Shown here one piece after another: positions 25,679 through 34,106 of a DNA stretch of 64,000 bases. Location: assembly GCF_000013745.1 (NCBI RefSeq), contig NC_007925.1, positions 1,364,001 to 1,428,000 on the forward strand. Reading direction: 5' to 3'. The notes beneath the pieces are model-generated. The model saw only the letters and a list, made by a program, of their open reading frames with translations. It made no database searches and was not told the DNA's origin. Position 1 is the stretch's first letter, and every line of letters starts with the position of its first letter. The position numbers and the translations under genes were made by a program. This stretch comes from Rhodopseudomonas_A palustris_F. GTDB taxonomy: Bacteria; Pseudomonadota; Alphaproteobacteria; Rhizobiales; Xanthobacteraceae.

Positions 25679-26884
25679 TCAGATCCGCTGATAGCAGTGG
25701 AAGCCGCCATAGATGCCGGAGCGGTCGTGGGCGAAGCCGATCGCGCTGCGCGCCTCGTCGCGATGCCAGACTTCGCGCAACGACGCCAGCGCCTCGCCCT
25801 CCAGCGGCGAGTCGGCGCCGGCGGTGCGGAAGATCACCCGGACCTTGTCGCTGCCGGTGCGATCGATCGCATTCCACAGCGCCCGGATCTCGTCGGGCGC
25901 CATCCAGTCCTGCGAATCCAGCAGCACCACGGCGTCGATCTGGTTCGCCGGCAGGCTTTCCAGGAACACCCGCAGATTGGCGTGCACCGGAATGACCAGG
26001 CCGGCGCCGCCCCGCATCTGGGCAAACCGGCCGGCTTGCAGATAGGGCGGCAGGCAGGCATCGCCGGGGCCCGGATAACGCCGGCTCAGCGCCTGCCAAG
26101 CGAAGTAATTGGTGTCGTTGGGATGCACGTTGATCAGCTTGAGCAAGCGTTCGTGCAGCACCTCGTTGAGCGGCGAATTGCCGCCCAACAGGTCGCGCTG
26201 CTGCGGCGGAATGCCGAGGCTGAACAACAGCGCCGGCGTCCTGGTGATGAACCGCGCCAATGCCGAATGGAACAGCCGGTCGAGCCGCGCCAGCGCCTCG
26301 ACCCGGGCCGGCGCCTCGCGGTCGTCGTCGAGCAGCGCTGCGAGGTCGATCCGCGCCGCCTTCGCCAGCACGTGCGTCATGCCGATGAAGCGGCCGAGCA
26401 CGCCGTGGCGATAGAAGCCGTCGGTGAAGTAAGCGTGCCGTGGCCGGCCGAGCACGTTGCGCTTGTCCCAGAATTCGCGGGCCTCGGCGTCGAGCTGCGG
26501 CCGCAGCTTGGTGCGATACAGTTCGCTATTGGTCTCCGAGGCGCCCTCGCCGAAGAACTGCCAGAAATCGCCGTAGCGCGAGAACGCCCGCAGTCCGGCC
26601 AGCTTCAGCTTCAACAGCGACAGATGCGCCTCGTTGAGGTCGACCGCGAACACCTGCGCCGGCCGCGCCGTGAGATACGACAGCGCGTTGCAGCCGCCGG
26701 ATGAAATCGTGACGATGGTCGACCCCACCGGCAATTGCAGCGCGGCGAGGTCGGCTTCGGGGTCTTCCCAGATTTGAGTGTAAACCAGGCGGCGAAACCA
26801 GAACGCGAATAACTTGTCCCAGAGGGTCGACTCATCGCGGCTTCGGCTGTTGCGGACGGCGTCCGCGATCAAGTGCGTATTCAT
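25679..26884 (-). CDS. btaA: BtaA, S-adenosylmethionine:diacylglycerol 3-amino-3-carboxypropyltransferase
   Basis: First enzyme of betaine lipid (DGTS) synthesis: it moves the aminocarboxypropyl group of S-adenosylmethionine to diacylglycerol. The 401-residue product starts at the ATG at 26884 (MNTHLIADAVRNS). DUF3419/BtaA features are FRRLVYTQIWEDPEADL at about residue 30, the SAM-binding turn TISSGGCNALSYL at about 58, VFAVDLNEAHLSLLKLKL at about 78, and a second Rossmann-like part with VVLLDSQDWM near 335. Divergent btaB lies 150 bp away. Betaine lipids replace phospholipids when phosphate is scarce, which fits the neighbouring phosphorus genes. Confidence 0.93.
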   Translation of the reverse strand: MNTHLIADAVRNSRSRDESTLWDKLFAFWFRRLVYTQIWEDPEADLAALQLPVGSTIVTISSGGCNALSYLTARPAQVFAVDLNEAHLSLLKLKLAGLRAFSRYGDFWQFFGEGASETNSELYRTKLRPQLDAEAREFWDKRNVLGRPRHAYFTDGFYRHGVLGRFIGMTHVLAKAARIDLAALLDDDREAPARVEALARLDRLFHSALARFITRTPALLFSLGIPPQQRDLLGGNSPLNEVLHERLLKLINVHPNDTNYFAWQALSRRYPGPGDACLPPYLQAGRFAQMRGGAGLVIPVHANLRVFLESLPANQIDAVVLLDSQDWMAPDEIRALWNAIDRTGSDKVRVIFRTAGADSPLEGEALASLREVWHRDEARSAIGFAHDRSGIYGGFHCYQRI

Positions 26885-26966
26885 GCGGCCCTCGAATCGG
26901 CAATCTGCAGAAAATATCCGCGGTGCAATGCAGTTTTGCGACAACGCGCGACTTTTCCCGCCGCGG

Positions 26967-26984
26967 TTGTCACACCGCTGTCGC
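26967..26984 (+). promoter_or_regulatory. Candidate Pho box between btaA and btaB
   Basis: TTGTCAC-ACCG-CTGTCGC: two 7-bp direct half-sites with the exact 4-bp spacing of the PhoB consensus CTGTCAT-N4-CTGTCAT, with 5 of 7 matches in each half. It lies about 50 bp upstream of btaB. Betaine-lipid genes are known PhoB targets in rhizobia, so this is a plausible functional site. Confidence 0.55.
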
Positions 26985-27032
26985 GCAAACATCGCAAGGA
27001 TTGCGCAACCCCACACATGATGAGGTGCAACG

Positions 27033-27737
27033 ATGTCCGCATTTCAGCCCGAAATTGGCGTCAATGCCGCCTGGCCGGTCGACGCGACGCAGCGCATGAA
27101 CCGGATGTATCGCTGGCAGCGCCACATCTATGATGCGACCCGGCGTTACTACCTGCTCGGCCGCGACCACATGATCGAACGCCTGAAGCCGGCGCCCCGC
27201 GCGCGCGTGCTGGAGATCGGCTGCGGCACCGGCCGCAATCTGGTGGTCGCCTCGCGGCGCTATCCGGAAGCCAAATTCTTCGGCCTCGACGTGTCCACCG
27301 AAATGCTGACTTCGGCGATCACGGCGATTGCCCGCGACGGCCGCAGCGACCGGGTTCGGGTGGCGCATGGCGACGCCACCGCGTTCGATCCGCGGCGGAT
27401 GTTCGGCGTCCGCGCCTTCGATCACGTGATGATTTCCTACTGCCTGTCGATGATCGCCGACTGGCCGCGCGTGGTCGAGGCCGCGGCGCATCATTTGGCG
27501 CCCGGCGGCAGCGTCCACATCGTCGATTTCGGCGATCAGCACGGCCTGCCGCGCTGGGCCCGCACCGCGCTGCGGCGCTGGCTGGCGCTGTTCGACGTCA
27601 CCCCGCGCGACGATCTCGCCCGCACGCTGCAGCGCTTCGCCGACGCCCGCGGCGCCACGTTGCGGTTCGAGCGGCCGTATCGCGGCTACGCGCAATATGC
27701 GGTGCTGAGCTTTCCGCCGGGCCCGCGCGCGCCTTGA
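27033..27737 (+). CDS. btaB: BtaB, betaine-lipid N-methyltransferase
   Basis: Adds three methyl groups to the homoserine-type headgroup made by BtaA, giving DGTS. The 234-residue product has the methyltransferase motif I VLEIGCGTGRNLVVA at about residues 56-70, FFGLDVSTEMLTSA at about 80, and the post-II acid region HVMISYCLSMIADWPRV. The start follows GAGG with good spacing. It is divergent from btaA and overlaps the SMR-transporter gene by 4 bp at its 3' end. Confidence 0.9.
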   Translation: MSAFQPEIGVNAAWPVDATQRMNRMYRWQRHIYDATRRYYLLGRDHMIERLKPAPRARVLEIGCGTGRNLVVASRRYPEAKFFGLDVSTEMLTSAITAIARDGRSDRVRVAHGDATAFDPRRMFGVRAFDHVMISYCLSMIADWPRVVEAAAHHLAPGGSVHIVDFGDQHGLPRWARTALRRWLALFDVTPRDDLARTLQRFADARGATLRFERPYRGYAQYAVLSFPPGPRAP

Positions 27738-28057
27738 ACGGCTGGCTTGCGCTCTTCGCAGCCGGGCTGTTGGAAATCGCCTGGGCGATGGGGCTGAAAT
27801 ATTCCGACGGGCTGACGCGGTTCTGGCCGACCGCAGCGACCGCGCTGGCGATTCTTGCCAGCTTCGCCTTGATGGCGGTGGCGCTGAAATCGCTGCCGTT
27901 CGGCACCGCCTATGCGGTGTGGACCGGGATCGGCGCCGCCGGCACCATCGTGGTCGGCATGGTGATGTTCGGCGAATCCGCCGACCCGGTGCGGCTATTG
28001 TGCCTGCTGCTGATCGTCGCCGGCATGATCGGGCTGAAGCTGAATTCCTCGGTGTGA
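27734..28057 (+). CDS. sugE: Small multidrug resistance transporter, SugE/Gdx type
   Basis: A 107-residue four-helix SMR transporter. The essential membrane Glu is in LLEIAWAMGLKYSDG at about residues 12-26, and the SugE/Gdx-type pattern continues with FALMAVALKSLPFGTAYAVWTGIGAAGTIVVGMVMFGES. Gdx proteins export guanidinium and some quaternary ammonium ions. The start is a TTG overlapping the btaB stop (TTGA), so it is translated together with btaB. No guanidine riboswitch is visible, so the substrate here may be something else, for example a quaternary amine; that part is inference. Confidence 0.88.
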   Translation: MNGWLALFAAGLLEIAWAMGLKYSDGLTRFWPTAATALAILASFALMAVALKSLPFGTAYAVWTGIGAAGTIVVGMVMFGESADPVRLLCLLLIVAGMIGLKLNSSV

Positions 28058-28082
28058 GGCGCGCGCGCTACGCAATCAGCCT

Positions 28083-28285
28083 CGTGTCCGGGCACAGCGC
28101 GAAGCGCTGCTGCACAGATCTCCAAAACAAGCCGTGTCCCGGGCGAGGTGCCGCGCGAAGCGCTGCTCCGCAGACCCGGGACCTTGACGGATCGTGGCAT
28201 TCGGTCCTGAACGCTGCCTTCCGAACGGTCCCGGATCGCGGGTGCGGCGCTGACGCGCCACACCGCGTCCGGGACACCGGCGTGA
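28083..28285. repeat. GC-rich palindromic intergenic repeat (family A), about one and a half units
   Basis: The gap between sugE and the small gene at 28462 holds no gene. It carries family A sequence: GTGTCCGGGCACAGCGCGAAGC, then a second GTGTCCCGGGCGAGG half, GACCCGGGACCTTGAC, and a mirrored end CGCGTCCGGGACACC. Similar units are at 15938, 29846 and 37161. Confidence 0.7.
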
Positions 28286-28461
28286 TCTGGGAGCAGTCCG
28301 TCGCGTTGCGCTGCGGGCCGGCAAGCTTCAGGTCAGGTTCCCATGGTGTCGATCACATTGCGCGGCGCGGATTTCAAGGTCCCGCCGCAAAGCGGTCGCA
28401 CCCTATTCATCTACCACCCGTATCAAGCCCGCAGCACTCCACGCACTGAAGGCGGAACGAC

Positions 28462-28686
28462 ATGACCACCGAGATCGGATGCAGCCTCGCCCCGGATCAT
28501 TGGGAGACGCTGCGCGCATTGCGGCTGCCGGCAGTGCAGCGGCGGCGGGCGATGAACGGCTGGGCGCTGGCCGAGTTGATCGCGCTCGGGCTGGCGGCCG
28601 AGGACGACGACGGCGCGCGCATCACGCCGACCGGGCGCAGCGTGCTGCTGCGCGGCTCGCCGTCGCTGTGGGATCTCGCGGCGTAG
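28462..28686 (+). CDS. Small hypothetical protein
   Basis: A 74-residue frame with AAGGCGG 10 bp ahead of the ATG. The pattern RRRAMNGWALAELIALGLAAEDDDGARITPTGRSVLLRG resembles a compact winged-helix end (helix, then a two-stranded wing with T-P-T-G-R), as seen in small rhizobial hypothetical proteins. No catalytic motif. It is convergent with the zntB-like gene, 8 bp away. Function unknown. Confidence 0.55.
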   Translation: MTTEIGCSLAPDHWETLRALRLPAVQRRRAMNGWALAELIALGLAAEDDDGARITPTGRSVLLRGSPSLWDLAA

Positions 28687-28693
28687 CGCGTCG

Positions 28694-29737
28694 CTACCGG
28701 ATGATGCCGATCCGCCGCAGGATCAGATAAGCGGCGAGCGACGCCATGCAGATCAGCGCCGCCGCCCACCAGAACCCGGCGTCGCTGTCGGCAAACGGCA
28801 ATCCCCTGCTGTTCATGCCGAAGATCCCGGTGACCAGGGTCGGCGGCATCAACAGCGCGGTCAACACCGACAGCACCCGCAGGCTGTTGTTGCCCTGTTC
28901 CTCGATCTTCAGCTGCAGCTCTTCCTGCAACAGCCGGCTGCGGTCGCGCATCTCGATGATGGTGCGGTCGAGGCCGTCGAGCCGCTGCGCCAATTTGCCG
29001 GCGGCGATCTGCAGCGCCGGCTTCAGCCCGGAGGTGTCCTTCTCCTCCAGCCGATGGAACAGCTGCTGCAGGCCGGACAATTGCCGATGCAGCCGCACGC
29101 AGGTCCGCCGCACCTGGCCGAGGCCTTTGCGCAGATCGGCTTCCTCCTCCGACAGCACCTCTTCCTCGATGTCGTCGAGCGCCTCGGCGAGCCGGTCGAT
29201 CACCCGCTCCATGGTGGCGGCGACGTTCTCGACGATGGTTTCGAACAGCTCCGCCACGCTGTCGATCCGGCAGCCGTTTTCCAGCGCCCGCCGGGTGGCG
29301 TCGGCGGCGCACAGCGCGCGATGCCGGCCGCTGATCAGCAGATGCTCGCTCATCACGAAGCGCAGATAGCCGGTGTCTTCGGTGGCGCCGCCGATCTCGC
29401 GCAACAGGTCGGCGATCACCCCATAGGCGCCGTCGTCGCTGGCGTGCAGTTGCTGATAGGTGTCTTTCGACAGCAGCAGCGCCCGGGCCTCCTCGGGCAG
29501 CGCCGGCGCCGCGGAGCCGAGCCATTGCAGCGCCCGCGCATCGGTCAGGTTGAAATGCAGCCACAGCAAGCCGTCCTGCGCCGTCTCGATCGGCCGGTCC
29601 ACCGGCAGCGCTTGCGGGCGGCCGTCGGCGTCGATCCGGAACGCCCACACCAGCCCAGGAATCGGCTGCGGCGGCGCCAGCAGCGGCAGCTCGGGATCGA
29701 TCGGAAGTCGTTGCGCGTCAGGAACGTCGGACTGCAT
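28694..29737 (-). CDS. zntB: CorA-family divalent metal transporter, ZntB type
   Basis: A 347-residue member of the CorA family: a long cytoplasmic N-terminal domain with coiled helices (DIEEEVLSEEEADLRKGLGQVRRTCVRLHRQL), then two C-terminal membrane helices. The signature after the first helix reads GIFGMNSRGLPF, the GMN motif of the pore. The W-A-F opening and length point to the ZntB branch (zinc transport). The start at 29737 lies in a region with a family A repeat. No functional tie to its neighbours is evident. Confidence 0.85.
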   Translation of the reverse strand: MQSDVPDAQRLPIDPELPLLAPPQPIPGLVWAFRIDADGRPQALPVDRPIETAQDGLLWLHFNLTDARALQWLGSAAPALPEEARALLLSKDTYQQLHASDDGAYGVIADLLREIGGATEDTGYLRFVMSEHLLISGRHRALCAADATRRALENGCRIDSVAELFETIVENVAATMERVIDRLAEALDDIEEEVLSEEEADLRKGLGQVRRTCVRLHRQLSGLQQLFHRLEEKDTSGLKPALQIAAGKLAQRLDGLDRTIIEMRDRSRLLQEELQLKIEEQGNNSLRVLSVLTALLMPPTLVTGIFGMNSRGLPFADSDAGFWWAAALICMASLAAYLILRRIGIIR

Positions 29738-29845
29738 TGGGACTGCACCATCATAGGAGACGCGAACCGCGCGAACGGCTCAGCCAACGCCGATGCAATG
29801 AGATTTGTGTTACGGCCGTATGTCAGCAGCCCAGGATCCGGCCTG

Positions 29846-29945
29846 GTGTCCCGGACGCGGAGCCGCGCCCTTTGCGCGGCGCCGTGAGCCGGGACCGTTA
29901 CGGGCCAAATCTCGACCGCTGCAAGCGCCGCGTCCGGGGCACGCT
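29846..29945. repeat. GC-rich palindromic intergenic repeat (family A), single unit
   Basis: One family A unit between zntB and phnN: TGTCCCGGACGCGGAGCCGC, then GAGCCGGGACCGTTACGG, and the mirrored GCCGCGTCCGGGGCACGC. It is non-coding. Confidence 0.7.
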
Positions 29946-29995
29946 CTCATTTCGGAGCCACAATCGAGATCAGCCGCGCTTGATGACGCCCAAGA

Positions 29996-30574
29996 TCACC
30001 CGCGCTTGATCACCTCCAGCAGCTCACGCGCGTGCTGCTCGGGCGGGCCGACATTGACGATGGTCAGATCCGCCGCGACGTCGGCGACGCTCACCGCGCG
30101 CTGCAGCCGCTCGGCGAGCGAGCCGTCGCTCGGCCGCTTTCTTGCCGCCAGCCGCGCCGCCAGAACCTCCGGCGGCGCGGTGATCAGCACCACGGTGACG
30201 TGCGCGTAAGTCTTGCGGATCGTCGGCAGCACCGCGCGCGACACGTTGATCACCACGCTGCGGCCGGCGCGGATCGCCTCATCGATCGACGCCGGCAGGC
30301 CGTAGCGCAGCCCGTGGGCGTCCCAATTGAGCGCGAAGGCGCCGCGCGCCAATGCTCCATCAAACGCCTCTCGCGTCAGCGCGTCGTTGTCCTCATAGGC
30401 CGAGGCCGCGCGCGTCACTACGCGGCGCGGGAACAGCACCTCGGGGCTGCACGCCGCACGCGCCAGCGCGATCAGCGTGTCCTTGCCGGCGCCGCTGGGG
30501 CCGACCACCGCGATGAAATGGCCGGGGCCGATCGGCGCTGCTGCTTGTTCGGCGCTGGTGAAAAGGTCGCTCAC
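29996..30574 (-). CDS. phnN: Ribose 1,5-bisphosphate phosphokinase
   Basis: Phosphorylates ribose 1,5-bisphosphate to phosphoribosyl diphosphate, the last step for the sugar released by the C-P lyase pathway. The 192-residue guanylate-kinase-like protein has a P-loop GPSGAGKDTL at about residues 25-34, RRVVTRAAS at about 51 and RAVLPTIRKTYAHVTVVLITAPPEVL. It overlaps phnM by 4 bp and is the last gene of the phnGHIJKLMN operon. Confidence 0.93.
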   Translation of the reverse strand: MSDLFTSAEQAAAPIGPGHFIAVVGPSGAGKDTLIALARAACSPEVLFPRRVVTRAASAYEDNDALTREAFDGALARGAFALNWDAHGLRYGLPASIDEAIRAGRSVVINVSRAVLPTIRKTYAHVTVVLITAPPEVLAARLAARKRPSDGSLAERLQRAVSVADVAADLTIVNVGPPEQHARELLEVIKRG

Positions 30575-31725
30575 GCCACCCGATGCCCCTCGCGCCAGAC
30601 GCTGCGCACCGCCGGCACCTCGTGCGCGACGTGGACCCTGATCAGATCGGCGCGCTTGCCGATCGCGATCTCGCCGCGATCGTTGAGCCCGACGGCTTCG
30701 GCCGGCGCCTTGGTCACGGTGCGCACCGCGGCGGCAAGATTGATCGCGGCGACGCGCTGCGGCAGTTGCAGCGCCGCCATCAGCAGGCTCGACGGAATGT
30801 AGTCCGACGACAGAATGTCCAACAGGCCCTCGCGGGCGAGATCGATCGCGGCGATGTTGCCGGAATGCGAGCCGCCCCGCACCACGTTCGGCGCGCCCAT
30901 CAAAATGCCGATGCCGGCCTCGTGCAAGCCGCGCGCGGCTTCCAGCGTGGTGGGGAATTCCGCCACCGAAACCCGGTCGCGCAGCGCATCGGCGACGTTC
31001 TCCTCGGTGGTGTCGTCGTGGCTGGCCAGCGGAATCTCATGCTGATGCGCCAACGCGACGATCGCGCGCATATTGGCCTCGGCGTAGTTTTCCTTGCAGT
31101 AGAGCCGTCGCGCGAACATCACGTCGAGCTCGGCGTCGGTCTTGCCGGCGCCCTTGCCGCGATAGTAATCGCGCAGCTTTCCTTCGTCGCGGAACTGGCG
31201 CTGGCCCGGGGTGTGGTCCATCAGCGACATCAGCCGCACGTCGGGGCGGTCGATCAGTTCTTTGGCTTCCTGCACCACGTTCGGCATCGGGATTTCGCAG
31301 CGCAGATGCAGATAATGCTCGGCGCGCAACAGATTGGCGTCGCGCGCGGCGGCGATGGCTTCGGCGAGAATGACGGCCTGGCCGTCGACGTCGTCGGCGC
31401 CTTCCTCGCGCCACACCCGCAGCGAATCCAGCACCGTGGTGATGCCGCAGGTTGCCAGTTGCCCGTCATACGACACCACCGCTGCCACCGGATCCCACTG
31501 CACCTTGGGCCGCGGCAGATAATGCATCTCCAGATGATCGGTATGCAATTCGATCAGGCCGGGCATCAGCAAGTCGCCGCCGCAATCGACGCTGCCGCGC
31601 GGGGCGGGGCCTTCGCCGAATTCGGCGATGCGGCCATTATCAATGGCGACCCAGCCGCGGTCGATGACGCGATCGGCCAGCACGATCCTGGCATTGCCGA
31701 GAAGTTCAGTCATAGGCGTCGTCAT
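30571..31725 (-). CDS. phnM: Alpha-D-ribose 1-methylphosphonate 5-triphosphate diphosphatase
   Basis: An amidohydrolase-superfamily enzyme that removes pyrophosphate from ribose methylphosphonate triphosphate. The 384-residue product shows LMPGLIELHTDHLEMHY at about residues 53-69 (metal-binding His/Asp), SHDDTTEENV at about 235, and SSDYIPSSLL at about 310. It starts 12 bp after phnL and overlaps phnN. Confidence 0.94.
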   Translation of the reverse strand: MTTPMTELLGNARIVLADRVIDRGWVAIDNGRIAEFGEGPAPRGSVDCGGDLLMPGLIELHTDHLEMHYLPRPKVQWDPVAAVVSYDGQLATCGITTVLDSLRVWREEGADDVDGQAVILAEAIAAARDANLLRAEHYLHLRCEIPMPNVVQEAKELIDRPDVRLMSLMDHTPGQRQFRDEGKLRDYYRGKGAGKTDAELDVMFARRLYCKENYAEANMRAIVALAHQHEIPLASHDDTTEENVADALRDRVSVAEFPTTLEAARGLHEAGIGILMGAPNVVRGGSHSGNIAAIDLAREGLLDILSSDYIPSSLLMAALQLPQRVAAINLAAAVRTVTKAPAEAVGLNDRGEIAIGKRADLIRVHVAHEVPAVRSVWREGHRVA

Positions 31726-31737
31726 TCGAATGGTCCT

Positions 31738-32436
31738 TCACGCCGCGGCGGCGAATGTGGTGACGTCGATCAATCGATCGGCGATGCGGGCGCGGATCTC
31801 GTCGTCATGGACGATCGCCACCATGGCGACGCCGTCGCGCTTTTTCTGGTCGATCAGCTCGACCACGATCTCGCGGTTGGCGGCGTCGAGCGAGGCGGTC
31901 GGCTCATCGAGCAGCAGGATCGGAAACTCCGAGATGAAGCCGCGGGCGATGTTGACGCGCTGCTGTTCGCCGCCGGAGAACGTCGCCGGCGGCAGCGACC
32001 ACAGCCGCTCCGCAATATTCAGCCGGCCGAGCAGCGCGCCGGCGCGCTCGCGCGCCTCTTGGCGCGGCACGCCGGTGGCGAGCAGCGGCTCGGCGACGAC
32101 GTCCTGCGCCGACACCCGCGGCACCGCGCGCAAAAACTGGCTGACATAGCCGATCGTGGAGCGGCGGATCTGCAGGATCTGCCGCGGCTCGGCCTTCGCG
32201 AGATCGATCCGCGCGCCATCATGCAGGATGTCGATCGAGCCAGAGTCGCAGCGATAATTGCCGAACATCATTTTCAGGATCGAGGATTTGCCGGCGCCGG
32301 ACGGCCCCGACAGCACCACGCATTCGCCGGCGGCGACGGAGAAGGTGGCGTCGCGCACCACCGGCAGCCGCACCCCGCCCTGCAGATGCATGGTGAAGGT
32401 TTTCGCGGCGTTGCAGATTTCGATCATCACGGGCAT
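31738..32436 (-). CDS. phnL: C-P lyase complex protein PhnL (ABC-type ATPase)
   Basis: An ABC-ATPase-like part of the phosphonate-activating machinery rather than a transporter. The 232-residue product has Walker A GPSGAGKSSIL at about residues 39-49, the signature FSGGEQQRVNIARG at about 156 and LLLDEPTASLD at about 180. It is placed between phnK and phnM with short gaps. Confidence 0.94.
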   Translation of the reverse strand: MPVMIEICNAAKTFTMHLQGGVRLPVVRDATFSVAAGECVVLSGPSGAGKSSILKMMFGNYRCDSGSIDILHDGARIDLAKAEPRQILQIRRSTIGYVSQFLRAVPRVSAQDVVAEPLLATGVPRQEARERAGALLGRLNIAERLWSLPPATFSGGEQQRVNIARGFISEFPILLLDEPTASLDAANREIVVELIDQKKRDGVAMVAIVHDDEIRARIADRLIDVTTFAAAA

Positions 32437-32443
32437 CGGGACC

Positions 32444-33232
32444 TCACGCGGGCAGAATCGAAGAGACGAGCAATTGCGTATAGGGCTCGCGCGGATCGTC
32501 GAGCACCTGGTCGGTCAAGCCGGTCTCGATCACGCGGCCGTCTTTCATCACCATCACCCGATGCGACAGCAGCCGCGCCACCGCGAGATCATGCGTCACC
32601 ACCACCGCCGACAGCCCCAATTCGCCGACCAGCCCGCGCATCAGGTCCAAGAGCCGCGCCTGCACCGAGACGTCGAGCCCGCCGGTCGGCTCGTCCATGA
32701 ACACCAGTCGCGGCGCGGTCACGAGATTTCGCGCGATCTGCAGCCGCTGCCGCATGCCGCCGGAGTAAGTCTTCGGCGCATCGTCGATGCGCTCCAGCGC
32801 GATCTCGACGCGCGCGAGCCAGGTGGAGGCGGCGTCGCGGATCTTTCCGTAATTGTTCCAGCCGATCGCCATCAGCCGCTCGCCGACATTGGCGCCGGCC
32901 GACACTGCCATCCGCAGTCCCATCGCCGGGTCCTGATGCACATAGCCCCAGTCGGTGCGGAACAGAAACCGCCGTTCGGCTTCGCCGAGCGCGTTGAGGT
33001 CGCGCAGCACGCCGTCGCGCATCCGGTACGACACTTTGCCGGCGCTCGGCGCCAACTGCGCCGACAACAGCTGCAACAGCGTCGACTTGCCGGAGCCGCT
33101 CTCGCCGACGATCGCCAGCACTTCGCCGGGATAGAGCTTGAACGAGACGTCGCGGCAGGCCTGAAGATGGCCGTAGGATTTCGCCAGCCCCTCGGCCACC
33201 AACAGCGGCTGATCGCTATGAGTATCAGTCAT
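32444..33232 (-). CDS. phnK: C-P lyase complex protein PhnK (ABC-type ATPase)
   Basis: PhnK docks on the PhnGHIJ core complex. The 262-residue product starts MTDTHSDQPLLVAEG at 33232, overlapping phnJ by 8 bp. It carries Walker A GESGSGKSTLLQ at about residues 40-51, YSGGMRQRLQIARNL at about 156 and LVFMDEPTGGLD at about 177. The longer open frame upstream shadows phnJ and was not used. Confidence 0.94.
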   Translation of the reverse strand: MTDTHSDQPLLVAEGLAKSYGHLQACRDVSFKLYPGEVLAIVGESGSGKSTLLQLLSAQLAPSAGKVSYRMRDGVLRDLNALGEAERRFLFRTDWGYVHQDPAMGLRMAVSAGANVGERLMAIGWNNYGKIRDAASTWLARVEIALERIDDAPKTYSGGMRQRLQIARNLVTAPRLVFMDEPTGGLDVSVQARLLDLMRGLVGELGLSAVVVTHDLAVARLLSHRVMVMKDGRVIETGLTDQVLDDPREPYTQLLVSSILPA

Positions 33233-34106
33233 GGGCGTGCTCCTTGTTCGGCGCACTTTCGCTGCCGACATGACCGTCGCGCTGCCGGGTCTCGCAATAA
33301 TCGGTGTCGGAGCAGACGAACATCCGGCTGCCCTGATCGTCGGTGACGATTTCATCGAGATAGGAATCCTCCGCGCCGCACAGCGCGCACGGCGCGTCCT
33401 GGCGATAGCGGGTGAACGGGTGATCCTCGAAATCCAGCGACACCACCTGCGTATAAGGCGGAATTGCGTAGATCCGCTTCTCGCGGCCGGCGCCGAACAA
33501 TTGCAGCGCCTCGCAATCATTCATCTTCGGATTGTCGAATTTCGGCGTCGGCGACGGGTCCATCACGTAGCGCCCCGCCACTTTCACCGGATACGCATAG
33601 GCGGTGGCGATGTGGCCGAACTTGGCGATGTCTTCATAGAGCTTCACATGCATCAACCCGTATTCGCCGAGCGCGTGCATCCGCCGCGTCTCGGTCTCGC
33701 GCGGCTCGAGGTAGCGCAGCGGCTCCGGGATCGGCACTTGATACACCAGCACTTGCCCGGCATGCAGCGGCGCTTCCGGAATCCGGTGCCGGGTCTGGAT
33801 CACGCTGGCTTCTTCGGTGCGCGTGGTGGTGGCGACGCCCGCGGTCTTGGCGAAGAACTTGCGGATCGAGATCGCGTTGGTGGTGTCGTCCGAGCCCTGG
33901 TCGATCACCTTCAACACATCCTGCGGGCCGAGGATCGCGGCGGTCACCTGCACGCCGCCGGTGCCCCAGCCATAGGGCATCGGCATTTCGCGGCTGGCGA
34001 ACGGCACCTGATAGCCGGGGATCGCGATCGCCTTCAGGATGGCGCGGCGGATCATCCGCTTGGTGCCTTCGTCGAGATAGGCGAAATTATACGTCGGCGC
34101 GTTCAT
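33225..34106 (-). CDS. phnJ: Carbon-phosphorus lyase catalytic subunit, radical SAM
   Basis: The radical SAM enzyme that breaks the C-P bond of ribose 1-phosphonate 5-phosphate. The 293-residue product has the unusual C-terminal cluster CALCGAE...FVCSDTDYC, i.e. C-x2-C followed by a later C-x5-C, which matches the conserved cysteines of PhnJ. It starts at the ATG at 34106, overlapping the phnI stop, and ends in a His/Glu-rich tail. Near-complete conservation of the PhnJ N-terminus (NFAYLDEGTKRMIRRA) makes the call firm. Confidence 0.97.
   Translation of the reverse strand: MNAPTYNFAYLDEGTKRMIRRAILKAIAIPGYQVPFASREMPMPYGWGTGGVQVTAAILGPQDVLKVIDQGSDDTTNAISIRKFFAKTAGVATTTRTEEASVIQTRHRIPEAPLHAGQVLVYQVPIPEPLRYLEPRETETRRMHALGEYGLMHVKLYEDIAKFGHIATAYAYPVKVAGRYVMDPSPTPKFDNPKMNDCEALQLFGAGREKRIYAIPPYTQVVSLDFEDHPFTRYRQDAPCALCGAEDSYLDEIVTDDQGSRMFVCSDTDYCETRQRDGHVGSESAPNKEHAHD

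Noticed and set aside
26937..26960. Second Pho-box-like repeat facing btaA
   Set aside because: The GTC cores are 10 bp apart instead of 11, so it does not fit the 7-4-7 pattern.
30583..32700. 705-codon plus-strand open frame
   Set aside because: It is antisense to phnM, phnL and part of phnK, all with clear motifs; its composition is that of a shadow frame.
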